A program made the position numbers and the translations under genes. The notes below the pieces were generated by a model, which ran no database searches, was not told the DNA's origin, and saw only the letters and a program-made list of their open reading frames with translations. Below, in pieces: positions 24,011-35,720 of a stretch of DNA of 64,000 nucleotides (positions are counted from its first letter, which is position 1; every line of letters starts with the position of its first letter). The stretch lies in the NCBI GenBank assembly GCA_037127255.1, contig JBANSL010000013.1, forward strand, positions 57,313,688 to 57,377,687, read 5' to 3'. This stretch comes from Persicaria tinctoria. Its lineage: Eukaryota > Streptophyta > Magnoliopsida > Caryophyllales > Polygonaceae.

Positions 24011-26100
24011 ATAAGAACAGTTGAGAGATTGCCACTACTCCAAAAAAGCAAGCCCGCAAGAATTTATACTTCAAACACATTACAACTGCAAAAGCGAACT
24101 TAAGTATCATTAATGAAAAGGCTGAGAAGCTTTGGAGGCACATAATCAAATGTAGGATTGACAACATGAAGAATTCCAAAATCCATACAATTTGAGAAAT
24201 GCCCGAAAGCCACATAAGAACTGCACTCCCTTTTCCTCTTATCATTTTAGTCCATTGTAAATGGTGATGTAACATGTGTCATCAAATAAGAGAAGATGGG
24301 GCAGCCCCAAATGCATAAGAAGAAAAAGAAGGATTGACATAAACTATAGGAACATTCACAGCTTGAATATAAAAAGCAGGTAAAACCCATCTAACACATA
24401 AGCAAGCGCACAAAGGAACTCTATCAGTTTTCTTGAGCGGCCCAAGGTCAATATAACCTCAGTGGAATAATATTTTGAAAGGTGAATAAGAGATAAACCT
24501 TTATGGTGCAGGTGCAAAATGATATCCAATCCAATGCTTATTTGAAATTTGCAGACTATCAATAAAAAATAAGAATCTAGTAGAACAGGATAGCATAAAG
24601 TTCATGTCAGATGTTTTATGCATGATGAGATCCTTGAGAGGAGCAATTAGCTCAGAAAATAAGCTGGACATCCTTGTCGGATTCTTAAAGCAGAAAACTA
24701 AGCCAATCAAAGTTTGACAGGATCTGGTTGCACAGTTGCAAATTTCAGCAGAAAGCTATCTAGAATACAACTTACTTCTGATGAATGTACTCAACTGCTT
24801 GTTTTGCTATGAAAATTCTAACCAAAAAAATGAGAACTCGGATAACCTGATTTTGATAATTTGTTTAATGTTTTCGCTTCGTTTGATGAACCCTTTGTGC
24901 ACTTCCATGTGTTAGTTTCATTATCTCAATCAAACAAAAGGGACTAAAATCAGAGAAAACGCACAAAATCTTCACACACTTACAATATGAACAAAAGATA
25001 CCGATTTCAAGCAATCAAATGCAAGGGGAGGGAGAAAAACACTTGAGTAACTTGAGGAGGAGGGGAGAAACGAAATCAACGCCACAATGAAGAGGCCAAG
25101 CCCATTCCAACCACCAACCCCGTCTTCACACCCAAACTGAGTGCCATTTGTAGTCTTCTATTCCAGGATTTCGAGCAGATAAGCAGGCAATATTCTCGAT
25201 TATAACATCTATCATAAATTAAACTAACTAAAAATCAGCAGCGCAAATATACAACTTTCTGAGAAATATACATATAAAGAAATATGAGTTTTAATGATTA
25301 ATGGGAATCCAGTATAGAATAAGAGATCCTTAAAGACAACTTGGCAGTAAATGAATACATAGACCCGATAATCATCCTTTTTACCTCTTCTAATTAAGAG
25401 GAGTATAAAATTGTTGTGAGTGTATTATCAAATGCCAAACCTAGTTAGAAGTGCATGTTTATTGTTTATGTCAAACAAAACAGATTATAAATAAGTGGTA
25501 GATAGTCAAACTTGCCTTTTCCTTTGCAATCAACTCAGAAGAAGCATCAGGATAGAACAGGAAAACAAATATAGCTTAAAGGAATGAAACATAGAAAGGG
25601 CGATCATGCTATTTTCCTATCCATGGCTCCCTATTTCCTCAATCAACTGGTCCTAAGAACAGGAATGAAACAGCGAGAAAGGAATGAAACATACAAAGTG
25701 TAGCAAGTGCTTGATATGCAAATACTTAATGAGGAATCTAGCGAAGCAAGAAAGGAATGAAACATCCCAATTCAGTGCTGTTTGTTGCCCAGCAGAAGCC
25801 AGAAAGGACACCCTACAAAAATAAAAACAGATTATGGACTTAGCAAGAAAGTAATGAAACATACCCAACTCATAATTTTTATTCAAAGAATTACTAAGAT
25901 TTCCCAACAACCTTGTAAGTTGCATACAATCTGAAACTTAGATGACGAATTAGAACAAATAAAGTAGAACAAATTGACATTATATATGCAACTAATTAAT
26001 CCTGTTTATATACTGACAAAGCCATTCCATTTCTAATTCAAATAACCGTATGAATGGTTCATAATCTGTCATAAAGGTTCGGCTAAAATCAAGCAATGAA
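24011..26100. other. Mostly non-coding DNA
   Basis: No complete gene is visible. On the minus strand at about 25180-25076 an exon-like frame reads MALSLGVKTGLVVGMGLASS followed by LWR and a stop, with an open stretch (NRRLQ) before the Met. It may be the last exon of a small membrane-protein gene or a remnant. The open frames at 23964-25925 show no domain. Confidence 0.35.
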
Positions 26101-26129
26101 CATCAAACAAAAACCTAATAGGGTGTAAG

Positions 26130-26835
26130 CGTTGGGAGTGGAAATAAGGAGGAATTAAGAAGCCATTACCTCCTCGTCATCATCTTCAGTATCACCATCT
26201 TCGGCAGCAGGGACAACATCTTCGGCATCGGAGTTGGAAACATAATCAGCGGTACGGGCGACGGCTTCGAGCTTCTCTTCATCCCCTGACCTTGAATTCG
26301 GTCAGAACGGAAGCGCCGGTCCCCTCTCGCAGTTGCCCTCCTACCCAGCCCTCTCGCTCTCTCCCGCACCGGCTCCACCGTACCTCCTCGCGCTGGCCAA
26401 CATCCCATCAGCAGCAGCAGGCGCACCGACTGAGCGTTTATTGACGTCAAAAACCCTAATCGGTCAATGAAAAGGGATTGGAACCAAATTGGGACGAAAT
26501 TAAAGAAAAAACAAAAATCCTCTCTAAAGTCAGCGTTGAGAGTGAAAAGGAGGAGGAATTAAGAAGAAATTACCTCATCATCATCATCAGTGTCACCATC
26601 TCCGGCGGCAGGAACATCGTCTTCAGCATCGGAGTCGGAAACAGAACGGGAGCGCCGGTCCCCTCTCGCGCTCGCCCTCCTACCCAGCCCTCCCGCTCTC
26701 TCCCACACCAGCTCCACCATACCTCGCCGCGAAAGCAGCAGGCGCACCGACTGACCTTTCTTCTTTGCAAAACCGTAATCGATGAATAAGAACGGATTGG
26801 GACCAAATTGGGACGAAATTAAAGGGAAAAAAAAC
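26130..26835 (-). pseudogene. Tandemly duplicated first-exon-like segments
   Basis: Two related minus-strand segments lie side by side (about 26500-26130 and 26835-26545). Both contain GGLGRR[A]x-ARGDRR, then VSxSDAEDxVPAAxDGDTxD and further acidic residues, followed by a GTAAT splice-donor-like sequence. Both also share upstream non-coding sequence (GGGACGAAATTAAAG). The upstream copy keeps one frame for 62 codons. The downstream copy has an insertion and a frame change between the Arg-rich and Asp-rich parts. The acidic exon end with donor looks like the 5' exon of a real gene, but later exons were not found. Confidence 0.4.
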
Positions 26836-26849
26836 CATATGAAAACGAA

Positions 26850-27400
26850 AATAAAATTGGGGGAAAGGATAGACCGGATCGATATACCTTAAAATTGCAG
26901 AATCCCCGCCGCGCTCAGACGTAGATTGGAAGATCTAAGGGCAAAAACTAAAGGACATGCGATAATGTCGTGTGATACCAACCGCCGAAGCCTTCTTCTT
27001 CCAAAGCCCCTTCTGCAAGATGGAAAATTGCTCTGCTACCAACCTCGGGGTCCTCGTCCACCGGAGCCCGCAAACTATTCCAAAATCCGGTTGAGAGTAG
27101 TTTGGAGAGGAGAGAAGCAAGGAAGGGAAAGAAAGGGAAGATAACTGCCTCCCGCCGTCGTCGACTACGCCGCTGCCCACCAATTGCGCCCTCCTTCCGA
27201 CTCCGACCGATTGTGCCCGCCTCCAGTAATAGCAACCTTGCAAGGAAGAAGATAATTGGGAGGCAGTTGAAAAGAACGTGGAGGAGAAAGGTTGAAAGAT
27301 TTTGGTTTTTAATTTTGCTCAGTGTTGGACACGTGGCGCAAATTTTAACAAAGAGGCTGCTTCTAAAATAATAAGTATAAGGGGTGGATTTAAACACCTT
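26850..27400 (-). other. G-box segment, copy B, and GC-rich leader
   Basis: The segment at 27250-27395 resembles 23830-24010 on the minus strand: CCACCCCTTATACTTATTAT, CACGTG at about 27330, and shared CAACCTTT sequence. Below it lies a GC-rich stretch (26935-27243). Frames in that stretch (for example 27243-26935) have no domain I recognise. Confidence 0.35.
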
Positions 27401-28190
27401 GTCATGCGTCTCACTACCATTAGCTAAAAAAAATTAAAGGGGATGATGCGCATCACCCAGCAGCACCTCCGCCCATTTTTTCACACGGATCAAAAGCTTC
27501 TCTCTCCTCCATCTTATGATTTTGCTGAGCTGACCTCCCCATTTGATCTGTGCGGATCTCCATTGCACGTGGTCTAATATCGTCAAATATACGGTATCTT
27601 CTCCAACTTTCGGGGTTGAAAAAGATCTATTTTACACCGGCTGCTAAGGAAGAGGTCCTCGTCAACTCTTGCACCCGGTTGGTTTGTATGATGGGTTTTT
27701 TTAGGAGGAAGAAAAGTGATGAAATCCACAAAAGGGTGAAATTTGATAGAAAATTGAAATTTCTCCCATTTTCTTCACTTCTTTTTCCCTTTAAAAACTC
27801 TAACCCCTTCCTTCCCCAAACCAGATATCAAACAGAGTGTTGAGGTATGTGGTATGCATTGACTATGTAATGAAGATGTCTGACATAACTGTACTCCCTT
27901 TGTCCGGTCCCGTCACCCAAAATTTTGTTTTCCTTGGAGTAAAAAAAATTGATAAAATGGTTTGTGTTGAGTAGCTTTAATTAATGGGTGGAATATGCAA
28001 AGTCGGCTTACAATGTGCATTACCCATTTTGGCTCACACAAAAGCTTCCTTAATTAATGTGTATGACCTCGAACCGTCTCCTGAGTTCAGAGTCGGCAAA
28101 GGGGCATCGACTCAAAGAGTTGCCAACACCGGGTATGTGAGTGATGATTCTATCTTGATTATTGTCATCTTTTAGAGTCCGGATATCCAC
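27400..28190. other. Non-coding DNA
   Basis: I see no coding region with protein-like support here; the open frames are short and featureless. Confidence 0.45.
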
Positions 28191-28197
28191 TGTGCAC

Positions 28198-28577
28198 TAA
28201 GGCTGTTATTCGAGCCGAACGAGCCGAGTATTACTTGTTCATATTTAGTTCATTTAGAATATGAACGAGCTCGAGCCGAGCCTAAATTTTGACTCAAGCT
28301 TAAAAATGTGTTCATATTCGGCTCGTTTAGGAAATGAACGAGCTCGAGCCGAGCTTTTTTCGAGCTTTAGACAATTCTACTTGCTCATTATACAATAACT
28401 TTAAGAAAATTTTAGAAATTTCATAAAATTCGAGCTATTCGAGTTTAATTCGAACAAGCCAAACTTTGGACCGAGCTTAAAAATGTGCTCATACTCAGCT
28501 TGTTTAGAAAATGAACGAGTTCGAGTCGAGTTTTATACGAACCGATCACGAGTAGCTTGTCTCACATAACACCCCTA
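28198..28577. mobile_element. hAT-type MITE with GAGCCGAACGAGC words
   Basis: The ends are inverted: TAAGGCTGTTAT at the left and TAGGGGTGTTAT in reverse complement at the right (10 of 12). GTGCAC flanks both sides (28192-28197 and 28579-28584), an imperfect trace of an 8-bp target duplication. The interior consists of repeats of ATGAACGAGCTCGAGCCGAG and diverged forms. No transposase is present. Confidence 0.6.
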
Positions 28578-28627
28578 CGTGCACATGGCGAAAAATTAAC
28601 AATTCCGATAGCAACATTTTTTTATAA

Positions 28628-29135
28628 AGAATTGAATTACTACTAGAAAAGGGATGAAAATAAGTAAATTCATGAGCTTCGGTGCAAACTATGACACTGA
28701 ATACACAGAACATAAAGCTTAATTATAAGGCATCCAATTAAAAAAAAGGCCGATTGGGGAACACATCAGTGAAGGAGGATATGGGAAGAGAAAGTAAAAA
28801 ATTTTTTTTTTTTTTATGATGAGGAATTCATCTCTAGTGGTAAACTGAAAATGCGACCCATCCGACAAGAGTCACGTATCATGTAAATCGACTTGCGTCG
28901 ACCCACTGGTAGAAAGCAAGGTAAATCAACAATAGCCACGACCTACAATCACTCCCACAATTTAAGAGCAACTTCATCACAACAAGGAACAATCAAATCT
29001 TTTTCATTACTCAAAAATATCTAATCTTGGAATGGAACTAGGAAATTCGCAAGAACCCTAAAAACACATTAAACCACATTTTCTTCACGGAAAAAGAGTT
29101 CAGGTATGGATGCCGCCGATGAAACAAGTTCCAAT
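28628..29135 (-). pseudogene. Partial duplicate of the formyltransferase gene (intron 1, edge of exon 2, intron 2)
   Basis: 28922-29135 matches 34968-35188 and 28628-28760 matches 34565-34715, both with many small changes. The first block covers the splice acceptor and first codons of formyltransferase exon 2 plus intron 1. The second block covers intron 2 sequence. The rest of exon 2 is missing and replaced by about 160 unrelated bases containing a T-run (about 28804). The piece lies about 6 kb from its parent and in the same orientation. It cannot encode a product. Confidence 0.75.
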
Positions 29136-29618
29136 CAATTAAATTGCTAAGAAATTCCAAAGTAGAGAAGTTTAGCGCAAAAAACGTGTCACTCTTCATC
29201 CAATCGGGGTTAATAAAGTAACTGTCGAAACAATTGGGGTTGAACCGACGTATGAACAACAGGGCTTGATTTTAGTTGCCCCAATGTTATACCTGTGCAT
29301 TGTAAATACAAGCTTCAATCTTTAGGGTTTATAATGTGCAAAGCTTAGAACATTATCCTTTTTTTATTTTGAGATAAAAGCTTAGAACATTATCAAATAC
29401 GGAGTAATAATAAAGATGCAATTTTTCGAAACTCACAGTCTCTAGAAGGAAATGGCATCAGACTCAGTCAAGATGGAAATGTGATCATATATAACATCTC
29501 TAGCTAAGATAACATAAACTCCCTACACATGAAGAAGCTGATGGAACTTGCAACAGATCTCTTCTCCTAGTTTACCATCTCTATCTCTTGAATCTTGGGA
29601 ATGTATACGGTTACTCGT
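29136..29618. other. 3' flank of the HMA-protein gene
   Basis: This is non-coding sequence downstream of the minus-strand HMA gene. The part nearest 29618 is probably its 3' untranslated region. Confidence 0.5.
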
Positions 29619-30514
29619 CTAGTAATAACCATAACTAGAAGCACGGAGAGGATACACACTTTGCCCTGCCCATGTAGGATTGGTGTTATTATTGTTCCGG
29701 AAACTGTAGGAATCATTCATCCAGCTTCCATCGAAATGGTAACGTTCATAGCCAGACGAATCTGGCATCGCAGAAGACAAACTAGCAGGGTAATGCTGAT
29801 ACAAATGTGTTGGAAAATCTCTTAGCCTCCCATGGCGATTATGATCATATCCTTGGATGCCAATCTTGGGAGCGTCGTGTTCATGAAGCTTATGATCCTC
29901 TTCAAACTGACCCGGATCAGTCTCACTGTTCCAGTCCTCTGGCCCATTCAGCAGCTGATTCTTGTATCTCTGAAACCACCATTCAGTATCATCTTCTCCA
30001 GCGTGGAAGCTCGGGTTGCGATGGGGCATTTGTCGGCTGCTGTTGTTTTCTGGGCCATCTGAATCTTCGACTCCATCTGGGTTGGACATTGGAGACCACA
30101 GCTTTGCGTGTTTTCCTGTTTTCGCCAGCTTTCGTATCAGCCTAGCGGAATCTACATTTCCTGTTACTGTGACTTTCTGTTCTTCAACATCTATGTTCAC
30201 TGAGTACACACCTGAATTCAACAGTTCAAGATTCAGAAAAATGATGGAAAGACGAAAAATGGTATAGCAGTAAGAAGGAAACCTTCAATTTTCTTCAAGG
30301 TTTTCTTCACTTTTTTCCGACATCCATCACAGTTGACATGGACCCTGAGAATGTAGGTCTGTGAGCACAATCAAACAGGCAAAGTAAGTTAATGAGTGAG
30401 AAATAACTTAAGATTCGAATACGAATACCGCCATTAAAAAAGCAAGGAAAATGACTAATAGTTGGATGAATGCACCTCTAAGTTGAATAGTTGGTTCTGA
30501 TTTGACAATGGCAT
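29619..30514 (-). CDS. Heavy-metal-associated (HMA) domain protein, HIPP/HPP family, about 235 aa
   Basis: Three exons are read on the minus strand: 30514-30476 ([13 protein letters not shown]), 30358-30283 and 30211-29619, with GT-AG introns of 117 and 71 bp. The frame is kept through both junctions. Residues 14-76 form an HMA domain with [20 protein letters not shown], so the metal-ligand CxxC is C23-x-x-C26. The tail is hydrophilic and rich in Asn, Asp, His, Gly and Tyr, ending SSYGYY. Family knowledge: plant HIPPs bind metal or protein partners through HMA and are usually farnesylated at a C-terminal CaaX. This protein lacks CaaX, so it belongs with the non-isoprenylated HPP type. Specific partners are unknown. 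A TATA box lies about 104 bp upstream of the ATG. Confidence 0.9.
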
Positions 30515-30617
30515 AGTGACAGTTGCTTCCTACTGATTCAAAGAAATGTTTTCTATTTCTACAAACTCTGTTGTTGTTTGGTGCTCTGTGAGATTGAGTT
30601 TATACTTTACACCAACA

Positions 30618-30626
30618 TATTTATAG
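30618..30626 (-). promoter_or_regulatory. TATA box of the HMA-protein gene
   Basis: The minus strand reads CTATAAATA about 104 bp upstream of the start codon at 30514. That leaves room for a leader of about 75 bases. Function is inferred from motif and spacing. Confidence 0.5.
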
Positions 30627-30639
30627 TAGAGTGGCCAGG

Positions 30640-31710
30640 GAGACTCCTGAGTGTACAACTGTACACATGTCGAAATGAGATGCGAACCTGAAATATAAAT
30701 ATCCTAGATTTAGATTTTAGACTAGTTAATAAAGCCAGCTGAGATAGGTAATCATAAGCCCCTAAGTTAAAGACTCAAGACTTGAAAGTTAGTCTAACGA
30801 AACTTAACTCACCTGACTCGCTAATTGTCCTGTGGAGTTTGGACAGGTTTGATTGGAGCAGGCTCTGAAGACAATTTTTTCTGCAAAAGACAACCTGCAG
30901 GAAATCAGGTTTGGTGTTGAAGGGAAGACCTTTTCTGTTGGGGACTTGGTTTGTTTTTTGAACAAACTGATCATCTTCACATGTCATTATTAAGATTTTT
31001 CACTTTTTCCCAAACTGAGATATGGTTCAGACTCACTTGCAAAATACACACAAGTTTGATACTTGTTTCTATTTTTGGGTTTGTTTCTTGTCTTTTGCTG
31101 TCAGTAGTCAGCAGTACCACTCCCCTTCTGGCTTGGAAATTGGTAATTGGTTTCACAGGAGATGGTTCATGTTCATGGTCTGTTTTTTTGGTCTTCTACA
31201 GTTGCATTTTGAATTTTTAGTGTTCTGTCTTTACACTTTGTTTAAAAAATTGGTCACCAACTGACACCAATAAAATTGGCATGAACTACTAAAACAACCG
31301 TTCATATCGTTGCCGGTTAGCGCTCATTTGTACGTTTGTAAATCCTTTTCTTGGTCCAAAAGTTTTCATCCGGTTGTGTCTGCTTTCCAGATAAAAGCCT
31401 GCACAGTGATAGCTTGTGGCCAGACAGATAATGACTGCAAAACAATCAAGAAAAAAAAAAGATAACTTCCCATACAAACTAGTTTTAGTATACAACAATT
31501 CGAGTATTCATTAATAAAATCGAAATACAAACGCCGATGTGATGTAGTTGGATGTAAATCAAATGGAGGATCAAGAAGAAGAATGGCTGCTCAAGAAGAG
31601 AGATCATGCACTGAATGGGCAAGCAAGCTTGGTTTCAAGCAGAATTAACTGTTCATTGGGGTCAAGCAGAAAGTTGCATCATCACCTAAGTTCAACGGTC
31701 TCTTCCGTGG
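30640..31710. other. Spacer between the HMA and formyltransferase genes
   Basis: This contains the upstream region of the HMA gene and the 3' flank of the formyltransferase gene. A minus-strand open frame at 30987-30775 has no recognisable domain. No further gene is supported. Confidence 0.5.
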
Positions 31711-34700
31711 CTATAAAATCTTAAGTTTTTGACCCCGTAGTCCATTCCAGAAGGCTGAAGCACTTGCCATCTTCTTTCCAGGGAGCTGAACGTCTAGAAC
31801 CTGTTCAGAAACCATAAAGAATCTTCTAATTTAGGGGATATATGATATTTAACTAGAAAAAAAAAAACATCATAGAGGTTGGGTGATTCAGTGTCAACTC
31901 AGAAACTAGAGTTCTTCTAGTTTCTTTCGGCTTCTTTAAATCGATTCTACTTTTTTATGGGTTCTTTAAACATTTTAAACAAATGCTCGCAGCTAGCGAA
32001 ATTTCCAATTCAAGGCCTTTAATCGCTGAACTATCAGAATTTAGAGTCATAGATGCTAACAAAACATGTTGCATTGTTGATCAGTTTTGGTGGTTGACAT
32101 AAAGGAGAGCATAAGATTAAGCAGAGGGTAAAGAAGCTGACCTCCAGCGCAGTTTGCCCTGCACATGGGAATACCAAAGCGCCCTTGTTGAAAATCACAT
32201 CATCAGGCCCGCTGGTTCGAACATTGCAGTCACCTGAAACTCTGGTGGTTATGATTTTTAGCTCTACAATGTTTGACTCATCATTCTTTGCATCCCCGAT
32301 TTGAATCCTGGCACGGGTTCCAGGCCATCCTGCAAATGCCCGGACCTAAAAAAAGTTTTTTTCATCGAGAGTGAAACTCATAACAATAAACAGCAATGTT
32401 ACCTTGTTATGAAGAAGATGAGCTTCTTGGTCAAAAGATAGCCATGACTCCTCAGGGGTAATCTGCATAATATGAGCCACCCAGTGAATAATGCATGTTC
32501 AACTGTTGAAAGAACAGCAATATGGAACATTCCTATTGGTCTTAATAAAGCTCACTGAAGACTTTATAGGCAAAGAATTAATAAAATGATGGACTTGTCT
32601 GTAACTTTCCGTGTTCACGGATAGTGGGCAAATATAACCTTTGGAGCCAAAGTGGCCTTTGAATCATCCTGGGGTTGCGCTTTAGCCCTTGCTGATCCAT
32701 CAAGTATAGAGGGTAGTTCACGCACAAGAAGTTTGGAGCCTACAACAACACTAGACATGTTAGGGAAGAAGAGCTTATTTGAAGAATTCTTTCATTTCTA
32801 CCACCATACCAAAAGTTAATGAGGTGGTTCAATCATGTAGGAAGATACTATCTTATGTTTCAAGACAGCTCAAAAGATAACAGACATACCGAGATCAAAC
32901 AATAAGCCCAACAGTTCTGGTGCCTGCACCAGAATTATAAAGAACATAGGTCAAATGAATGCTACAACCCATAACATAATATATACCTAATCTTATTGTC
33001 ACAACTTCACTTAAAAAAGAATAACCATTGTGGAATAGTTGAATACAAGAACTGATAAACCAAAATCAAAAATGATATTTCTGCAGTGAACTGTTCTATT
33101 TATGATGGTTCTTAATATGCCACCACTATGGGGCTTTTACTTTAACTCACTGAAATTCTCTTACTATTTTAATTTGTAGTTTTCCCTGGAAGTTTCCTAG
33201 CAGATATTGAAGCTGTCTAATATAATGCTTCTATTAGACATTATGATAATGATATTTCTTAACTTCATACAATGAATAAATAAGTTAGCCTCGACAAAAC
33301 CAACTCATATCCTGTATTTAATGCTTCATGTTATATCTGGGAAGGTGCTGGGCAATCTTATAAACAGCTTTTTGCTATTTTGTCTACAGTGATTAAACAA
33401 GTTTGCTTCTGCAAAGCCAACTCACATAGTGTATCAAATGCTTCAAGTTATATCTGGACAGTGCTGGGCAAGGGCAATCTTGTAAACAAAAAGTGTTTAC
33501 ACGAATTATCAAAGTTTTGCTTGTCTACAGTGTATATACCTTGATATTATCATCAACGGAAAATCTTTCATGAGTGATGACAGGCCCCGCATCTAATGCT
33601 CTAACAGTGAATGCCAATGACACACCTGTTTCTTTCACACCATCCTGAAGAACAAATTAAGCATTCAGTATCATGTGCAGCCGTGCAGGAGATTAGCTGG
33701 TACAAGAACCCCAAAGATATTCTAAAATTTGAATCATAATGAACCTGCAGTGCTCTTTGAACAGGAGCAGCACCACGGTATAGAGGAAGCAAACTTGGGT
33801 GTATATTCACTGTCCCTTCACAAAGATGAATGTGAACTCAGATGAAAGCTGTAAGAATAAAATCCTATAGATGATAGTTGACAGAAGTGATATGATGCAA
33901 TTAGGACACAATTCTCATGTAATCTTCTAGAAACTGGAGAAAGCTTCTTGCCTTGGGAAACTACAATGTTAAGTTTCAACTTTAGCTATATACCCCTTAG
34001 AATCTCGGCTCTTCTTTTTGTTAAATTCATCCACCTCAGCAAATACCTCCTACTCTTCTACCATTTGTTAGCATAATACTCTGTACAGTTTTCATTTTCA
34101 TTCTGGGCATATAAAACGGCCAAATGTTCTCTTGCATGATACAACTTACAATAATGAAAGCAAACTTCGCTAAAGTGGATTCCATTGCATTTTACATGCA
34201 ATCTGTAGCCATAAATCGAAAAGGAAAGAGAAACTTCCAATCATGTCAGTTAACTACATCTAAAATGTAATGTAGTAAGGAATGTTGAATGTAACTTCTA
34301 TAAACTATCAAACTGAATAAGAATAACCATATTAAGATGGATAAATTTAAAGAGCGAGCAAAAATGGCTTCCAAATGTATCTCACTTACCCTGAGCTGGT
34401 ATATTCAGAAATTTGGTGGGCAGGATATTACCATATGCTGCTGTAATGCAAAGTTCAGGTTGCAAGGATTTCAAATTTGACAAAAATGAATCCTGAATAA
34501 CATCAAAAGGCAATTGCACAGATAAAAATTTGTAGAGGAAGTTATTAAGATCATCACATTAATTCAATGAATTGAAGTAGTGCTACAAAGGAGATAAAAT
34601 AAGTAAATTCAGGAGCTTCAACAGTGCACACTATGACAATGAATGCACATAGTGTAAAGCTTAAAATCAAGGCATCCAATTAAAGAAAAGGACATTTGGA

Positions 34701-35386
34701 GAACACAACATTGGTGATATATCATTTATCCTAAATGCAAATACAGCAAACGCTCCATCCTTTAACATCTTCACAAGTTATACAAACCAAGTTGTGAAAA
34801 AACATCCACTAAATCTAAATGCATAAAAAAGAAAGTGCAAATAACAGATTACCTCCCCAGCACGCTCAGGGGTGAAAATGAGCTCAGGAGGGAAGCCTCG
34901 ATCAAGAGCGTATTGCGCAACAGGGGATGGCAGCACCTTCCTACCCCTATTCCTTGCAGAGGGCGGTTGAGTAACAATAGCCACGACCTACCATCACTCC
35001 CACAATTTAAGAGCAACTTCATCACAGACACGGACTTTTACAAATTATCAAAAATCAAATCTTTAGTAAAAGAATCAACAATCAAATCTTTTTCACTACT
35101 CGCAAGCACCCTAAAAACACGATTAAACCACATTTTCTTCGGGGAAAAAGAATTCAGGTATGGATGCTGCTGATGAAACAAGTTCCTAACTGAAAAGGGG
35201 TACCTGAAAGATGGAAGCGGAGGTCTCAGAAGAAGTGAAAAGAGCATCGAGAACTTTGGTGGAGACGTCAGGGGAGCCTAGGAAGACCAGAGGCTTCTTG
35301 GTAATGGAAGCAACAACGGAAGATGAGGAAGAGGAAGAGGTGGTGAGAGTGCAGAAGCACCGCCTCATCATCAACGTAGTGTTCAT
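31711..35386 (-). CDS. FMT: Methionyl-tRNA formyltransferase, organellar, 361 aa
   Basis: Ten exons were read on the minus strand: 35386-35204, 34987-34853, 34492-34390, 33815-33745, 33644-33540, 32923-32890, 32739-32639, 32462-32403, 32345-32142 and 31800-31711. All introns are GT-AG and the frame is unbroken. The enzyme transfers a formyl group from 10-formyl-THF to Met-tRNA for organelle translation initiation. Evidence: a Ser/Arg-rich start (MNTTLMMRRCFCTLTTSSSS) that looks like a transit peptide; KPLVFLGSPDVS (31-42) opening the Rossmann-like domain; NIHPSLLPLYRGAAPVQRAL (144-163) with catalytic N144 and H146; RALDAGP with catalytic D182; and a C-terminal tRNA-binding domain (about 244-345, VRAFAGWPGTRARI). 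Length fits the plant family (Arabidopsis AT1G66520). Mitochondrial versus plastid targeting cannot be settled by eye. Confidence 0.95.
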
Positions 35387-35720
35387 TTTCCTCTCTCTCT
35401 CTTTCGACGGCAACCCCAACCCACTCGGAAACGCAAGGCCGCAACTCACCAGAAGTCCACAACATCTTCGATACGGATTTGGACTCGATAATGGAACATG
35501 TTTGTGTTCCAATTTTACCCTTCTACTCCACAACATATATTTTTGGGCTTTTTTGAATAACTGGACCAAATAAAAATAGTGTTCACAAGAATGTACCCTA
35601 TTTGTGATATTTGATGAAGTAGATCAAAGTTCACTTTTGCAAATTACAAAATGAAATCGGGTGGGAGGGTCGTAGGTCATCAATCAAGAGAAAGGAAGAG
35701 AGAGTTGTTGGGTCTCCAAA
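35387..35720. other. Upstream region of formyltransferase
   Basis: This is non-coding sequence between the formyltransferase start codon and the L1 element. No clear TATA box was identified. Confidence 0.45.

Noticed and set aside
29807..30145. Plus-strand frame across the HMA gene
   Set aside because: Shadow of exon 3 of the minus-strand HMA gene.
32215..32240. GGTTCGAAC word resembling a tRNA T-arm
   Set aside because: It lies inside formyltransferase exon 9 with no surrounding cloverleaf.
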